This document shows positions 62,812-64,000 of a stretch of DNA of 64,000 nucleotides, piece by piece. Origin of the DNA: QHVT01 sp036399015. GTDB taxonomy: Bacteria; Acidobacteriota; Thermoanaerobaculia; Gp7-AA8. The notes under the pieces are model-generated. The model was not told the origin of the DNA and searched no databases. It worked only from the letters and a program-made list of their open reading frames with translations. The translations under genes were made by a program, and so were the position numbers. Numbering within the stretch: position 1 is the stretch's first letter; each line of letters starts with the position of its first letter. Location: assembly GCA_036399015.1 (NCBI GenBank), contig DASWNW010000012.1, positions 1-64,000 of the forward strand. Direction: 5' to 3'.

Positions 62812-64000
62812 TTGACCAGACGTCGCGTCGTCGTGACCGGAATCGGAATGATCTCGCCGCTGGGCGTCGGCAACCAGCCCACCTGGCAGGGGCTGCTCGA
62901 GGGACGCTCCGGCATCGGCCGCATCACGAAGTTCGACGCCAGCGCCTACCCGGCGCAGATCGCGGGCGAGGTCCCCGGCTTCAACGCCGAGGAGTTCATC
63001 GAGAAGAAAGAGGTCAAGAAGTCCGACACTTTCATCCACTACGCCATCGCCGCGGCGCAGATGGCGTATGACGACTCCGGCCTCGACAAGTCGAAGGAAG
63101 ACCCCGACCGCGTCGGCGTGATCATCGGCTCCGGCATCGGCGGGCTGCCGCTCATCGAGGAGATGCACAAGAAGCTGCTCGAGCGCGGCCCGACGCGCAT
63201 CTCCCCCTTCTTCATCCCCGGCCTGATCGTCAACCTCGCCTCGGGACACATCTCCATCCGCTTCAACGCGCAGGGGCCGAGCTCCGCCCCCGCCACCGCC
63301 TGCGCGACCGGCGCGCACGCGATCGGCGACGCGATGAAGATCATCCGCCACGACGAGGCGGACATCATGTTCGCCGGCGGCAGCGAGGCGGTCATCTCCT
63401 CGCTCGCGGTCGGCGGCTTCTCCGCGATGCGCGCCCTCTCGACCCGCAACGACGAGCCGGAGCGCGCCTCCCGCCCCTGGGACGCGAACCGCGACGGCTT
63501 CGTCATGGGCGAAGGGGCGGGCGTGCTGATCCTCGAGGAGCGGGAGCACGCCCTCGCGCGCGGCGCGACGATCTACTGCGAGCTCACCGGCTACGGCATG
63601 ACCAGCGACGCGTTCCACATCACCTCCCCCGCCGAAGACGGCGGCGGCATGGCGCGCGTCATGGCGCGCGCGCTCAAGGACGCGGGGCTGCAGCCGGCCG
63701 ACATCGACTACATCAACGCGCACGGCACCTCCACTCCCATCGGCGACAAGACGGAGACGACGGCCATCAAGACGGTCTTCGGCGAGAGCGCCTACAAGGT
63801 CGCGATCAGCTCGACGAAGTCGATGACCGGCCACCTCCTCGGCGCCGCCGGCGGCCTGGAGTCGGCGATCGCGGCGATGGCCGTGAAGACCGGCATGGTC
63901 CCCCCGACCATCAACTACGAGAACCCCGACCCGGAGTGCGACCTCGACTACGTCCCCAACAAGGCGCGCGAGATCCCCGGCCTGCGGCACGTGCTCTCGA
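62812..64000 (+). CDS. fabF: 3-oxoacyl-ACP synthase II (FabF), 3' end outside window
   Basis: The partial gene (396 codons visible) encodes the elongating condensing enzyme. TTG 62812 follows an AAGGAG site; the protein starts RRRVVVTGIGMISPLGVG. The catalytic triad is present: Cys in SSAPATACATGAHAIGD, His in YINAHGTSTPIGDKTE, and His in TKSMTGHLLGAAGGLE. The window ends near PNKAREIPGLRHVLS, shortly before the usual C-terminus. Confidence 0.96.
   Translation, partial: MTRRRVVVTGIGMISPLGVGNQPTWQGLLEGRSGIGRITKFDASAYPAQIAGEVPGFNAEEFIEKKEVKKSDTFIHYAIAAAQMAYDDSGLDKSKEDPDRVGVIIGSGIGGLPLIEEMHKKLLERGPTRISPFFIPGLIVNLASGHISIRFNAQGPSSAPATACATGAHAIGDAMKIIRHDEADIMFAGGSEAVISSLAVGGFSAMRALSTRNDEPERASRPWDANRDGFVMGEGAGVLILEEREHALARGATIYCELTGYGMTSDAFHITSPAEDGGGMARVMARALKDAGLQPADIDYINAHGTSTPIGDKTETTAIKTVFGESAYKVAISSTKSMTGHLLGAAGGLESAIAAMAVKTGMVPPTINYENPDPECDLDYVPNKAREIPGLRHVLS

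Overview
The window is about 64 kb of GC-rich DNA from a Gram-negative bacterium. It carries an RND efflux pump, many lipoproteins, an alpha-2-macroglobulin/PBP1C pair, a cardiolipin-synthase-like enzyme and fabF/acpP. Gene content and the abundance of intergenic hairpin repeats suggest Acidobacteriota or a relative, but that is an inference; no rRNA or other phylogenetic marker lies here. No phage, IS transposase, CRISPR array, tRNA or rRNA was seen.

Layout. 1-8.4 kb: RmlD-like reductase, membrane metal hydrolase, short-chain fatty acid transporter, RND adaptor and pump. 8.1-8.4 kb: a decayed TonB-like fragment and a duplication of the pump gene's 3' end. 8.4-13.2 kb: PEP carboxylase, a DUF433/DUF5615 toxin-antitoxin remnant, a lipoprotein and an unknown protein. 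13.2-16.5 kb: two Ku paralogues, a small zinc-finger-like protein and a PLD-family synthase. 16.6-24.4 kb: PBP1C and a secreted thioester alpha-2-macroglobulin. 24.7-33.2 kb: a GGDEF/EAL protein, small lipoproteins, a glycosyltransferase, an MFS permease and a very large repeat region. 33.2-38.9 kb: rsmE, citrate synthase, a ParE-type toxin-antitoxin pair, prmA, pyrophosphatase, a methyltransferase and FKBP. 38.9-43.6 kb: hrcA-grpE-dnaK-dnaJ behind a clear sigma70-type promoter and CIRCE operator. 43.6-49.4 kb: three small coiled-coil paralogues, a SurA-like protein, ligA, a response regulator and trmJ. 49.5-56.5 kb: a PLP decarboxylase and a tightly overlapping operon of four secreted paralogues with one small cytosolic protein between them. 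56.7-64 kb: guaB, dacB, an MBL hydrolase, a HAD hydrolase, DUF2203, acpP and a partial fabF.

The most unusual feature is the repeat landscape. At least nine gaps hold hairpin elements whose arms are heptamer repeats (GGTTGCT, GGTTGTC or GGTGTCG types), several sharing a GC-rich core. A second family has 9-nt units (GGTTCCTCG and its complement) and occurs both between genes and in frame inside ppc, an MFS gene and rsmE. A third is REP-like, built around GGGCTTCAGCCC or GGGCTCTCAGCCCG; it forms the ends of several proteins and appears to have truncated a toxin gene. Between 29.3 and 30.05 kb lie eight AACCATGGTT palindromes spaced at multiples of about 21 bp, followed by three tandem units of about 135 bp.

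Most genes are housekeeping. The four-paralogue secreted operon and the repeat systems are the parts I cannot match to anything described.
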